Shown here: in pieces, positions 1 to 5,907 of the stretch | How the letters are laid out: each line of letters starts with the position of its first letter | Position numbering within the stretch: the first letter of the stretch is position 1 | Source: an uncultured Ruminococcus sp. | GTDB lineage: Bacteria > Bacillota > Clostridia > Oscillospirales > Ruminococcaceae | Reading direction: 5' to 3' | DNA: 5,907 nucleotides | Assembly: GCA_946531975.1 (NCBI GenBank) | Contig: CAMNAY010000118.1 | Span: forward strand, 1 to 5,907 | The notes under the pieces: generated by a model | Database searches by the model: none | The model's input: only the letters and a program-made list of their open reading frames with translations | What the model was told of the DNA's origin: nothing | Position numbers and translations under genes: made by a program

Positions 1-1
1 G

Positions 2-301
2 TTTATCGTGGCTGCCCTTGCCTTTCTCGCCGTGATACTCATTGCGGCAAGGCGCCGCGCATGGACGGATATCGACGAAAGCGCCGTGCACATCATCGTG
101 CCGGTACATCATTCCTATGATCTCACGCGCTACGGCAAGCACGGACACAAATGGACGGAGAATTATATCGTGTGCTATCTGCCTGACGGTCGCTATGTGC
201 TGCACAACAAGCACTACACCGGTGTGTGGAATATCATCATCATCAAATACCGCGGCAGCATCCTCTGGCTGCCGTACAATATCAATGCACGGGACTGCTG
301 A
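2..301 (+). CDS. Membrane protein with C-terminal PVHH/YLPDG domain, copy 1 (5' truncated by window edge)
   Basis: I do not recognise this family. The frame is open from base 2, and only the last 99 residues are visible, so the true start lies to the left. A GTG at 8 could be read as a start, but it falls inside a hydrophobic stretch that aligns with the last membrane helix of the next gene, so it is very unlikely. Visible layout: a membrane segment (about residues 1-16), a basic stop-transfer stretch ARRRAW (16-21), then a soluble domain of about 78 residues. This carries IDESA (24-28), PVHH (34-37), a His-rich loop, YLPDGRY (59-65), and a hydrophobic strand-like tail ending in a W-L-P-Y motif. 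The core matches copy 2 at 43 of 54 residues without gaps. It is probably in one operon with the following genes, from which it is separated by 63 bases. Function unknown. Confidence 0.8.
   Translation, partial: FIVAALAFLAVILIAARRRAWTDIDESAVHIIVPVHHSYDLTRYGKHGHKWTENYIVCYLPDGRYVLHNKHYTGVWNIIIIKYRGSILWLPYNINARDC
47..208 (+). repeat. Diverged tandem repeat, unit A (coding)
   Basis: This stretch aligns without gaps to 848-1009 at a constant offset of 801 bases. The closest part is 167-209 against 968-1010, with 41 of 43 bases identical and both differences at third codon positions. It encodes the core of the PVHH/YLPDG domain. Retention of reading frame and mainly conservative or silent differences point to a tandem gene duplication kept under protein-level selection. 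Confidence 0.8.
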
Positions 302-350
302 AGTCTGTGCAAAAAAGAGAGAGCGTTCCGATAACGCGAAATATCCGCGA

Positions 351-360
351 AAGAGGTGAG
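351..360 (+). promoter_or_regulatory. Ribosome binding site deciding the start of the second membrane gene
   Basis: AAGAGGTGAG resembles the anti-Shine-Dalgarno complement. The core AGAGG (352-356) lies 8 bases before ATG 365. A longer reading from GTG 356 would start inside this site with no usable site upstream, so ATG 365 is the preferred start. Confidence 0.65.
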
Positions 361-364
361 CGAA

Positions 365-1093
365 ATGTTCCGGCTGAAGTATTCCTGTCCGTTTCACGGG
401 CATTCGTACCCGTTTGCCATTTCCATGCTGGTGATGCCGCTCACATCCAGCCTGCATATTTACTTCGGCATGTTAACAGGACTCGGTTCGTTCTGGATCA
501 TCCCGATGGGACTGCTCGGTTCTGTCTTCGTCCTGCTCTGCTTCTTCACGTACTTTCAGCAGCTTTCCCCCGCTGAGCAGGATCTCTGCAATGAATGCCC
601 GCCGGCGCTGTGGTATCCGCTGCCCGAAAGTCACATTCTGCACATCCGTTCGGAGATGCTGAACAGTGCGCCCGGAATTCTGCACGCGCTGGGGGTCGCC
701 GCGGCCGTAGGCGTACTCACACTGTTCTGTGCATTCGGCAGAAACAGACACTCCGTCAGATACCGCCGTGAAGTAACAGTCTCACAGATGATGCCGTTCG
801 CAATCATTGTTGCTGCTGCGGCATTCATCATCGTAATCTTCATATCCGCCAGACGCCGCGCATGGGCGCAGATCGACGAGAGTGCAACGTGCCTGATCGT
901 TCCGGTCCACCACTCCTACGATATCACGCACCACGGCAAGCACGGACGGACATGGATCGAAAACTACATCGTGTGCTATCTGCCCGACGGCCGCTATGTG
1001 CTGCACAACAGGAAGAAGCATGTCGATGTCCGGTTCGTCATTTTCATCCGGTTCCGGAACAGCGTGATCTGGAGGCCGTATTATTACGACTGA
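365..1093 (+). CDS. Polytopic membrane protein with C-terminal PVHH/YLPDG domain, copy 2
   Basis: An unrecognised family member of 242 residues. Predicted membrane segments by eye: about 16-38, 42-64, 103-124 and 143-162. The linker between segments two and three (65-102) contains a CNEC pair (Cys75, Cys78). The linker between three and four (125-141) is strongly basic. After the last helix come ARRRAW (162-167), IDESA (170-174), PVHH (180-183), a His-rich loop (His189, His190, His193), YLPDGRY (205-211), and a tail with alternating hydrophobic residues and W-R-P-Y near the end. The C-terminal domain looks beta-rich, resembling a small barrel or sandwich, but this is a guess from the residue pattern. 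The N-terminal half has no visible counterpart in copy 1 because that part is off the window. ATG 365 is chosen on ribosome-site spacing over GTG 356, which would add three residues. The mixed charge pattern leaves topology unresolved. Function unknown; a membrane-anchored sensor or envelope protein is possible but unsupported. Confidence 0.82.
   Translation: MFRLKYSCPFHGHSYPFAISMLVMPLTSSLHIYFGMLTGLGSFWIIPMGLLGSVFVLLCFFTYFQQLSPAEQDLCNECPPALWYPLPESHILHIRSEMLNSAPGILHALGVAAAVGVLTLFCAFGRNRHSVRYRREVTVSQMMPFAIIVAAAAFIIVIFISARRRAWAQIDESATCLIVPVHHSYDITHHGKHGRTWIENYIVCYLPDGRYVLHNRKKHVDVRFVIFIRFRNSVIWRPYYYD
848..1009 (+). repeat. Diverged tandem repeat, unit B (coding)
   Basis: Partner of 47-208 at an 801-base offset, lying in the C-terminal domain of the second membrane gene. 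The encoded 54-residue cores share 43 identical residues. Similarity fades in the C-terminal tails, which keep only a pattern of I/V-rich strand, R-[G/N]-S, then W-x-P-Y. Confidence 0.8.
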
Positions 1094-1117
1094 GCTGCGG
1101 AATGCAGCACTGCAAGC

Positions 1118-1165
1118 ATGGAAGTTTCGATCAGGTCTGTGAACAGGTCTGCCCGAAACTTTCAT
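1118..1165 (+). other. 12-bp inverted repeat (RNA hairpin candidate) in spacer before the third membrane gene
   Basis: Bases 1118-1129 (ATGGAAGTTTCG) can pair with 1154-1165 (CGAAACTTTCAT) over twelve consecutive pairs, one of them G-U. The loop is 24 bases and contains the direct repeat CAGGTCTG (1132-1139 and 1144-1151). The right arm runs into a short T run (1165-1168). The loop is large and the T run weak for a standard intrinsic terminator, so an attenuator, RNA-processing or stability element, or protein binding site is equally possible. The heptamer CGATCAG also occurs twice (1128-1134 and 1171-1177). The remaining spacer (1094-1117 and 1166-1209) shows no convincing promoter. Confidence 0.5.
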
Positions 1166-1209
1166 TTTACCGATCAGAAATTCAAATGCCCGAACAGAAT
1201 CTCAATATG

Positions 1210-1215
1210 AGAGGA
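1210..1215 (+). promoter_or_regulatory. Ribosome binding site deciding the start of the third membrane gene
   Basis: AGAGGA lies 7 bases before ATG 1223 but only 1 base before the in-frame ATG at 1217. The spacing favours ATG 1223 and removes two residues from the longest reading. Confidence 0.65.
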
Positions 1216-1222
1216 AATGCTT

Positions 1223-1741
1223 ATGAAACAGATGCTGAAGGCACCATTTGTGCGCAGAATTACGAAACATCTCTCCGAGGAAGATCAGCGCGAGATCGAC
1301 AACGCACAAATGCCCGATCTCGCCGAGATCACACCGGAACAGCTCGCGAAATTCCGCGGCGGCAATAACCAGAATGTCAAGGTCATGCTTCAGGGCATCG
1401 GCATCTTCGGCGTGCTGCTCATCCTCTGCATCATCTTCAGGCAGTACACCTTTCTCGCTGCGGTCATCCTGACAATCATCGTGTTCGCTGCCGCTGCGTT
1501 TGTCATTCACCTGAAATCCAATATCGACGATTCTGCCGGCGTTTCGACGATTCCTGTGCATCACACCGAGCGCACCATAACCGGTGAAAAGGCGATCGTC
1601 TATCTCCCCGACGGCAAATACCGCGTTCCCATTTCCCGCAAATTTCCCTTTGAGCCAGGCTCGATCACCGTTGTCACCTGCGGGAAAATCACCCTGCTCG
1701 ACTTCAACAAAAAGGAATTCAGAAAGGACGATTCAGAATGA
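1223..1741 (+). CDS. Two-helix membrane protein with PVHH/YLPDG domain, copy 3 (divergent)
   Basis: An unrecognised protein of 172 residues. It has a charged cytosolic-looking N-terminus (1-53), membrane segments at about 54-72 and 76-97, and a C-terminal soluble domain (98-172). The domain carries IDDSA (101-105), PVHH (111-114) and YLPDGKY (127-133), and the distance from the first to the second motif is the same as in copies 1 and 2. The loop between PVHH and YLPDG is shorter and lacks the extra histidines. Residues 33-47 contain L-A-E-I-T-P-E-Q-L-A-K-F-R-G-G, which resembles a double-glycine leader but may be chance. The stop codon overlaps the ispG start (ATGA), implying translational coupling and a shared transcript. 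The similarity to the two upstream proteins suggests an old duplication. Function unknown; a role connected with isoprenoid or envelope metabolism would be guesswork from position alone. Confidence 0.8.
   Translation: MKQMLKAPFVRRITKHLSEEDQREIDNAQMPDLAEITPEQLAKFRGGNNQNVKVMLQGIGIFGVLLILCIIFRQYTFLAAVILTIIVFAAAAFVIHLKSNIDDSAGVSTIPVHHTERTITGEKAIVYLPDGKYRVPISRKFPFEPGSITVVTCGKITLLDFNKKEFRKDDSE
1721..1728 (+). promoter_or_regulatory. Ribosome binding site of ispG inside the upstream gene
   Basis: AGAAAGGA sits 9 bases before ATG 1738 and lies within the last codons of the third membrane gene. ispG therefore has its own good site as well as the ATGA stop-start overlap. Confidence 0.7.
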
Positions 1742-2775
1742 GAAATCTGCATCCGGTCAAGATCGGGGACTGTATCCTCGACGGCAGGCACATCTACATC
1801 CAGTCCATGCTCAACACCCGCTCAGACGACATTGCGGGGTCAGTCGCACAGGCAAAAGCTCTGGAAGCTGCCGGCTGTGAGATCGTCCGTGCCGCAATTC
1901 CCAACATGGAAGCGGTCGCGCTCATCCCCGCGATCAAGGAGGCGGTCTCGATCCCCCTTGTCGCAGATATCCACTTTGACTATAAGCTCGCGCTCGCCGC
2001 AGCGGACGCGGGTATTGATAAAATCCGCATCAACCCCGGCAACATCGGCGGCATGGACAGAGTGCATGCAGTCGCAAAAAAATGTCTCGAAAAGCAGATT
2101 CCGATCCGGATCGGCGTGAACTCCGGCTCCGTTGAGAAGGAACTGCTCGCAAAATACGGCGGACCCACGCCGCAGGCAATGGTCGAGAGTGCGCTGCACC
2201 ACGCAGAATTGCTCGAACAGTGTGACTTCCATGACATCGTCATTTCGATCAAATCCTCGGATGTGCAGAATATGATTGCCTGCTACCGGCTCGCCGCAGA
2301 ACGCTGTGATTACCCGCTGCACCTCGGTGTAACCGAAGCCGGCACCGAGCGCATGGGACTCATCAAGTCTGCTGCCGGCATCGGCTCGCTGCTCTGTGAC
2401 GGAATCGGCGAGACCGTCCGTGTCTCTCTGACTGCCGACCCCGTGCGTGAGATTGCAGCGGCACAGGATATTCTCCGTGCAATCGGCAAGCGCGGCGGCG
2501 TTCAGCTCGTCTCCTGCCCGACCTGCGGCAGAACGCGCATCGACCTCATCTCCGCTGCAAACCGCGTGGAAGAAGCACTGCGCGGATGTCAGAAGGACAT
2601 CAAGGTCGCGGTCATGGGCTGCGTCGTGAACGGTCCCGGCGAAGCACGGGAAGCCGATATCGGCGTTGCAGGCGGCGACGGCTGCGCGGTGATTTTCCGC
2701 AAAGGAGAGGTTCTGCGCAAAGTGCCGGAGGCTGAGATTGTCTCCGCACTGCTGGAGGAGATCGAAAAGCTCTGA
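1738..2775 (+). CDS. ispG: 4-hydroxy-3-methylbut-2-en-1-yl diphosphate synthase (IspG/GcpE)
   Basis: Cytosolic [4Fe-4S] enzyme of the MEP pathway. It reductively converts 2-C-methyl-D-erythritol 2,4-cyclodiphosphate to HMBPP, the precursor of IPP and DMAPP, with electrons from flavodoxin or ferredoxin. The 345-residue length suits the short bacterial form. An N-terminal TIM-barrel domain (about 1-245) shows the family signatures QSMLNT near residue 22, VADIHFDYKLAL near 79, IRINPGNIGG near 96, GVNSGSVEKE, KSSDV, LGVTEAG and GIGETVRVSLT. The C-terminal cluster domain holds Cys260 and Cys263 (SCPTCGRT), Cys295 (GCVVNGPGE) and Glu302. These four correspond to the known cluster ligands of the E. 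coli enzyme. No key residue is missing. The ATG overlaps the preceding stop by four bases, and polC follows after 63 bases. IspG next to PolC is a recurring Clostridia arrangement (family knowledge), so co-transcription is likely. Confidence 0.97.
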   Translation: MRNLHPVKIGDCILDGRHIYIQSMLNTRSDDIAGSVAQAKALEAAGCEIVRAAIPNMEAVALIPAIKEAVSIPLVADIHFDYKLALAAADAGIDKIRINPGNIGGMDRVHAVAKKCLEKQIPIRIGVNSGSVEKELLAKYGGPTPQAMVESALHHAELLEQCDFHDIVISIKSSDVQNMIACYRLAAERCDYPLHLGVTEAGTERMGLIKSAAGIGSLLCDGIGETVRVSLTADPVREIAAAQDILRAIGKRGGVQLVSCPTCGRTRIDLISAANRVEEALRGCQKDIKVAVMGCVVNGPGEAREADIGVAGGDGCAVIFRKGEVLRKVPEAEIVSALLEEIEKL

Positions 2776-2821
2776 AGCCGCCTGATGCGCCCCTGTCATC
2801 CCCTACTACAACGATAACCAG

Positions 2822-2827
2822 AAAGGA
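2822..2827 (+). promoter_or_regulatory. Ribosome binding site of polC
   Basis: AAAGGA ends 11 bases before ATG 2839. An in-frame TAA at 2815-2817 leaves no room for an upstream start, so ATG 2839 is the first possible ATG. The 63-base spacer from ispG shows no clear hairpin or promoter. Confidence 0.6.
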
Positions 2828-2838
2828 TTTCGACTGCC

Positions 2839-5800
2839 ATGCAGACGCTGCGAGAATTTCTGCGGGAATATGCCGCAAAACTGCCGCCTGCCGTGATGAA
2901 CGGCAGACTGCGGCGCGTTCTGGCGAACCCAGCACATACCCGCCTCTACCTTGAGACCGAGTACGACAGCCCCGTGCCGTTCGCCGACCTCACCGACGCG
3001 GAATCTGAGCTGGCTGTGCGCCTGAAGCTCCAGGCACTGCGCATCCTCTGCCGATATCCTGCAGAGCAGTTCTCCATTGAGAATCTCCCTGAGCTGTTTC
3101 TCTCGCTCCGCCGCGATCTCCCGATGATCAACGGATTTCTGGAGGATGCCGCACTCGCGCTGAATGACGGCGTCCTGACGATCACGCTCGCGCACGGCGG
3201 CGCCGAGATCCTCGAAGAAACCCATTTCCGCACGGAGCTTGCACGCGCTGTGCAGGCAGTCTACGGCGTGCAGATCAGCGTGCAGTTCGCAGGCGATCAT
3301 CTGCATATCTCTGAGGATGAACATACCCAGATGCAGGAGGCGGTCATCGCCGAAATGCCGGAGGATCACTTCCGCATTCCCGAACCGCCGCAGGCACCCC
3401 CGACCCCGCAGTTTTCTGCGCTCCCGCCGGATGATGCCGTTCCGGTCACGCCAGACCGTCCCGACAAAGAATCGCTCAATATCGTCTACGGCAGACTGGT
3501 CAAGGAGAAGCCTGTCAGTGTTGCTGCCGTTGTGTCGCAGGTCGGTCAAATTGACGGAAATGCGAAGAAATATGCAATCGCCGTCGAGGTCTTCGGCAAG
3601 CCGGAGACCCGCACGCTCAAAAACGGCAAAAACCTTGTCACCTTCCCTGTCACCGATTACACCGGATCCGTGCTGGTCAAGCTCTTTCTCGATGAGCAGA
3701 AGTTCGCCGATTTCGATATGAAAGCCATCGGCAAAGGCGCCAATCTTATGATCTACGGCTCTGTCGCATACGATGACTGGGATCACGACATTGTCATCAA
3801 GCCCGCCGCAATCAACAGCTATACCCCCGACCGCCGCACCGATGACGCACCCGTCAAGCGCGTCGAACTGCATCTGCATACCAATATGTCCGCAATGGAT
3901 GCTGTCACCTCTGCGGAAGCACTCGTCTGCCGCGCCCATGACTGGGGACACAGAGCCATTGCGATCACTGATCACGGTGTCGTGCAGGCATTCCCGGAAG
4001 CGATGAATACCGCAGCCAAGTGGAAGGACTTCCGCATCATTTACGGCTGCGAGGCATATGTCGTCAACGACCTCGACGAACAGCATGTCATCGACTGTGA
4101 CGACCCCCGCAGCCCGCAGGAGGAGGTCATCGTCTTTGACGTTGAAACGACCGGTCTCTCCCCGAAAAACGACCGGCTCACCGAAATCGGTGCGGTCAAG
4201 ATCCGCGGAATGCGCGTCATTGACAGCTTCGACACCTTTGTCAATCCCGAACGCCCGATCCCGCAGAAGATCCAGGAGCTGACCCACATCACACAGGATA
4301 TGGTGGACAATGCACCCTCTGAAAAAGAAGCAGTCGAGCAGTTTCTGGCGTTCTGCGGCAGTGAGAACCCTGTGCTGATCGCACATAACGCGAATTTCGA
4401 TACCTCATTCATCCGGCAGGTCTTTGCGCGGCATCAGATGCAGCACCCGTTCGTCACGATTGACACTGTTGTCATGTCCCGCGCCGTACTGCCTGAGCTG
4501 GGACGCCATAAGCTCGATGCCATTGCAAAACACCTGAAGCTCGGCAAGTTTGAGCATCACCGCGCCGCAGATGACGCATTTATGCTCGCGAAGATCTATC
4601 TCAAACTCATGGAGCGCATCGTCAAGGAGCGGAATCTGACCCGTCTGGGCGAACTGAATACCGTCCTGCCGCCGGTTGATCCCCGCAAGCTGCGCTCCTA
4701 TCATCAGATCATCCTTGCAAAGAATCAGACCGGCATCAAGAACCTTTACCGCCTTGTGTCGTACAGCCAGATTGACCACTTCTATAAGAAGCCGCTCATG
4801 CTCAAATCCGAGCTGCTTCAGCATCATGAGGGTCTGATCTACGGCAGCGCCTGCGAAGCGGGCGAATTCTTCTCTGCGATCGTAGACGGCAAGCCCGATG
4901 AGGAGCTTTGCCGGCTCGCGAAATTCTACGATTATCTCGAAATTCAGCCGATCGCGAACAATATGTTCATGCTGCGAAGCGATAAATTCCCCGCAGAGAC
5001 CGAAGAAGATCTGCGCAATTACAACCGCAAGGTGCTGGAGATCGGAGACCGCTGCGGGATTCCCGTCGTCGCGACCTGCGACGTGCATTTCATGGACGAG
5101 AAGGACGGCATCTACCGGCAGATTTTACAGTCCGGCTCCGGCTTCTCCGATACCGAAGATCAGGCGCCGCTCTTTCTGCGGACAACCGATGAAATGCTTG
5201 AAGAATTCGATTACCTCGGTGAAGCCCGCGCCTATGAGGTTGTCGTGACGAACACCAACGCAATCGCGGATAAAATCGACCGCTGCCACGCAATCCCCAA
5301 AGGCACCTTCACCCCGTCCATCCCCGGCGCAGAGGAAGACCTCATCCGCATCACCACCGAGAAGGCAAAGAGCATCTACGGTGATCCGCTGCCGGAAATT
5401 GTCCAGAAGCGCCTTGACCGTGAACTGGATTCAATCTGCCGCCACGGTTTCTCCGTGCTGTACATGATCGCACAGAAGCTCGTCGCAAACTCCGAGAAAC
5501 ACGGCTATCTGGTCGGCTCCCGCGGTTCCGTCGGTTCTTCATTCGTCGCGTCCATGGCAGGCATCTCCGAGGTCAACCCGCTGATGCCGCACTACGCCTG
5601 CCCCAAGTGCCTCTATTCGGAATTCATCACGGACGGCTCGGTCGGCTCCGGCTTCGACCTGCCGCCGAAGGCATGCCCCAAGTGCGGCACCGATATGAAG
5701 CGCGACGGACACGATATCCCGTTCGAGACCTTCCTCGGCTTTGACGGCGACAAGGCGCCGGATATCGACCAGAATTTTTCCAGTGAATATCAGTCTGAAT

Positions 5801-5907
5801 CGCACCGCTACACCGAAGAACTGTTCGGCAGAGCCAACGTGTTCAAGGCAGGAACGATCTCCGGCGTGCAGGATAAAATCGCATACGGCTATGTCAAGCA
5901 CTGGCTC
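2839..5907 (+). CDS. polC: DNA polymerase III, PolC-type alpha subunit (3' truncated by window edge)
   Basis: Replicative DNA polymerase of Gram-positive bacteria with built-in 3'-5' proofreading, working with the beta clamp at the fork. The frame is open through 1023 codons to the edge; the family is about 1430-1450 residues, so roughly 400 are missing. Layout: PolC N-terminal domain (about 1-170), a Pro-rich linker (175-212), OB fold (about 215-330), first PHP half with ELHLHT (343-348), TDHG (377-380) and YGCEAYVV (402-409), then the inserted DnaQ-like exonuclease. Its motifs are DVETTGL (Asp434, Glu436), HNANFD (Asp521) and HRAADD (Asp579). The second PHP half includes GSACEAGE (669-676) and CDVHF (747-751). 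The polymerase core begins with SRGSVGSSFVA (894-904), a Cys4 zinc motif (Cys921, Cys924, Cys946, Cys949), and PDID (974-977) with the first catalytic aspartates. The residue after PDID is Gln978, where I recall Leu in relatives. The exonuclease insertion and Cys4 motif distinguish it from DnaE. Confidence 0.97.
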   Translation, partial: MQTLREFLREYAAKLPPAVMNGRLRRVLANPAHTRLYLETEYDSPVPFADLTDAESELAVRLKLQALRILCRYPAEQFSIENLPELFLSLRRDLPMINGFLEDAALALNDGVLTITLAHGGAEILEETHFRTELARAVQAVYGVQISVQFAGDHLHISEDEHTQMQEAVIAEMPEDHFRIPEPPQAPPTPQFSALPPDDAVPVTPDRPDKESLNIVYGRLVKEKPVSVAAVVSQVGQIDGNAKKYAIAVEVFGKPETRTLKNGKNLVTFPVTDYTGSVLVKLFLDEQKFADFDMKAIGKGANLMIYGSVAYDDWDHDIVIKPAAINSYTPDRRTDDAPVKRVELHLHTNMSAMDAVTSAEALVCRAHDWGHRAIAITDHGVVQAFPEAMNTAAKWKDFRIIYGCEAYVVNDLDEQHVIDCDDPRSPQEEVIVFDVETTGLSPKNDRLTEIGAVKIRGMRVIDSFDTFVNPERPIPQKIQELTHITQDMVDNAPSEKEAVEQFLAFCGSENPVLIAHNANFDTSFIRQVFARHQMQHPFVTIDTVVMSRAVLPELGRHKLDAIAKHLKLGKFEHHRAADDAFMLAKIYLKLMERIVKERNLTRLGELNTVLPPVDPRKLRSYHQIILAKNQTGIKNLYRLVSYSQIDHFYKKPLMLKSELLQHHEGLIYGSACEAGEFFSAIVDGKPDEELCRLAKFYDYLEIQPIANNMFMLRSDKFPAETEEDLRNYNRKVLEIGDRCGIPVVATCDVHFMDEKDGIYRQILQSGSGFSDTEDQAPLFLRTTDEMLEEFDYLGEARAYEVVVTNTNAIADKIDRCHAIPKGTFTPSIPGAEEDLIRITTEKAKSIYGDPLPEIVQKRLDRELDSICRHGFSVLYMIAQKLVANSEKHGYLVGSRGSVGSSFVASMAGISEVNPLMPHYACPKCLYSEFITDGSVGSGFDLPPKACPKCGTDMKRDGHDIPFETFLGFDGDKAPDIDQNFSSEYQSESHRYTEELFGRANVFKAGTISGVQDKIAYGYVKHWL

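Noticed and set aside
323..337. Small hairpin GCGTT-ccgat-AACGC in the spacer before the second membrane gene
   Set aside because: The 5-bp stem has no T run and no conserved partner elsewhere, so it is too short to call.
1094..1108. Small perfect hairpin GCTGC-ggaat-GCAGC directly after the stop of the second membrane gene
   Set aside because: The stem is only 5 bp and no T run follows, so it is not supported as a terminator. It could be chance.
1166..1210. Possible promoter upstream of the third membrane gene
   Set aside because: The best -35-like (TTTACC) and -10-like (TCAAAT) hexamers match only partly and are about 10 bases apart, so no acceptable sigma-A spacing is found.
862..1368. 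A 168-codon + strand open frame bridging the second and third membrane genes
   Set aside because: It overlaps both genes out of frame, lacks hydrophobic or domain structure, and is Arg- and Cys-rich like an out-of-frame translation.
1840..2799. A 319-codon open frame on the minus strand opposite ispG
   Set aside because: It is a shadow of ispG, with no recognisable domain and a composition typical of antisense translation.
2806..4386. A 526-codon open frame on the minus strand opposite polC
   Set aside because: It is antisense to a clearly recognised PolC with intact motifs. Its protein is rich in Asp, Val, Arg and Cys without recognisable domains, as expected from the reverse of GC-rich coding DNA.
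5599..5687. Cys4 motif in polC as a sign of an inserted foreign domain
   Set aside because: A zinc motif of four cysteines at this position, just before the PDID motif, is a normal feature of PolC-type polymerases.

Overview
The window looks like a chromosomal segment from a Gram-positive bacterium of the Firmicutes (Bacillota), most likely a Clostridia or Ruminococcaceae-type anaerobe. The main evidence is a PolC-type DNA polymerase III: it has a PHP domain interrupted by a proofreading exonuclease and a Cys4 zinc motif, an arrangement typical of low-GC Gram-positive lineages and their relatives. An ispG gene directly upstream is a common Clostridia neighbour. Composition is moderately GC-rich by eye (not computed). 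The genus assignment is inference. All genes are on the + strand.

Left part (1-1741): three consecutive genes encode small membrane proteins that I do not recognise. The first (2-301) is cut by the window edge, the second (365-1093) has about four membrane segments, and the third (1223-1741) has two. All end in the same kind of short soluble domain after the last membrane helix. Its signature is I-D-[E/D]-S-A, five residues, then P-V-H-H, a loop, and Y-L-P-D-G-[R/K]-Y. Copies 1 and 2 are close relatives (43 of 54 residues identical in the core, no gaps, 801-bp offset). Copy 3 is much more diverged. The spacer between copies 2 and 3 holds a 12-bp inverted repeat. This paralogous array is the part of the window most likely to be undescribed.

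Middle (1738-2775): ispG, complete at 345 residues, encodes the iron-sulfur enzyme of the penultimate step of the MEP isoprenoid pathway. Its start codon overlaps the stop codon of the third membrane gene (ATGA), so the two are probably co-transcribed and translationally coupled.

Right part (2839-5907): polC, the main replicative polymerase. It is open to the right edge, with 1023 residues visible. The OB fold, both PHP halves, the exonuclease, the zinc motif and the first catalytic aspartates of the polymerase are present. The rest of the palm, the fingers and the C-terminal part lie outside the window.

The spacers are short (63, 129 and 63 bases), and no convincing promoter or classical terminator was found, so the whole segment may be one transcription unit. 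No RNA genes, insertion sequences, CRISPR arrays or attachment sites were found.
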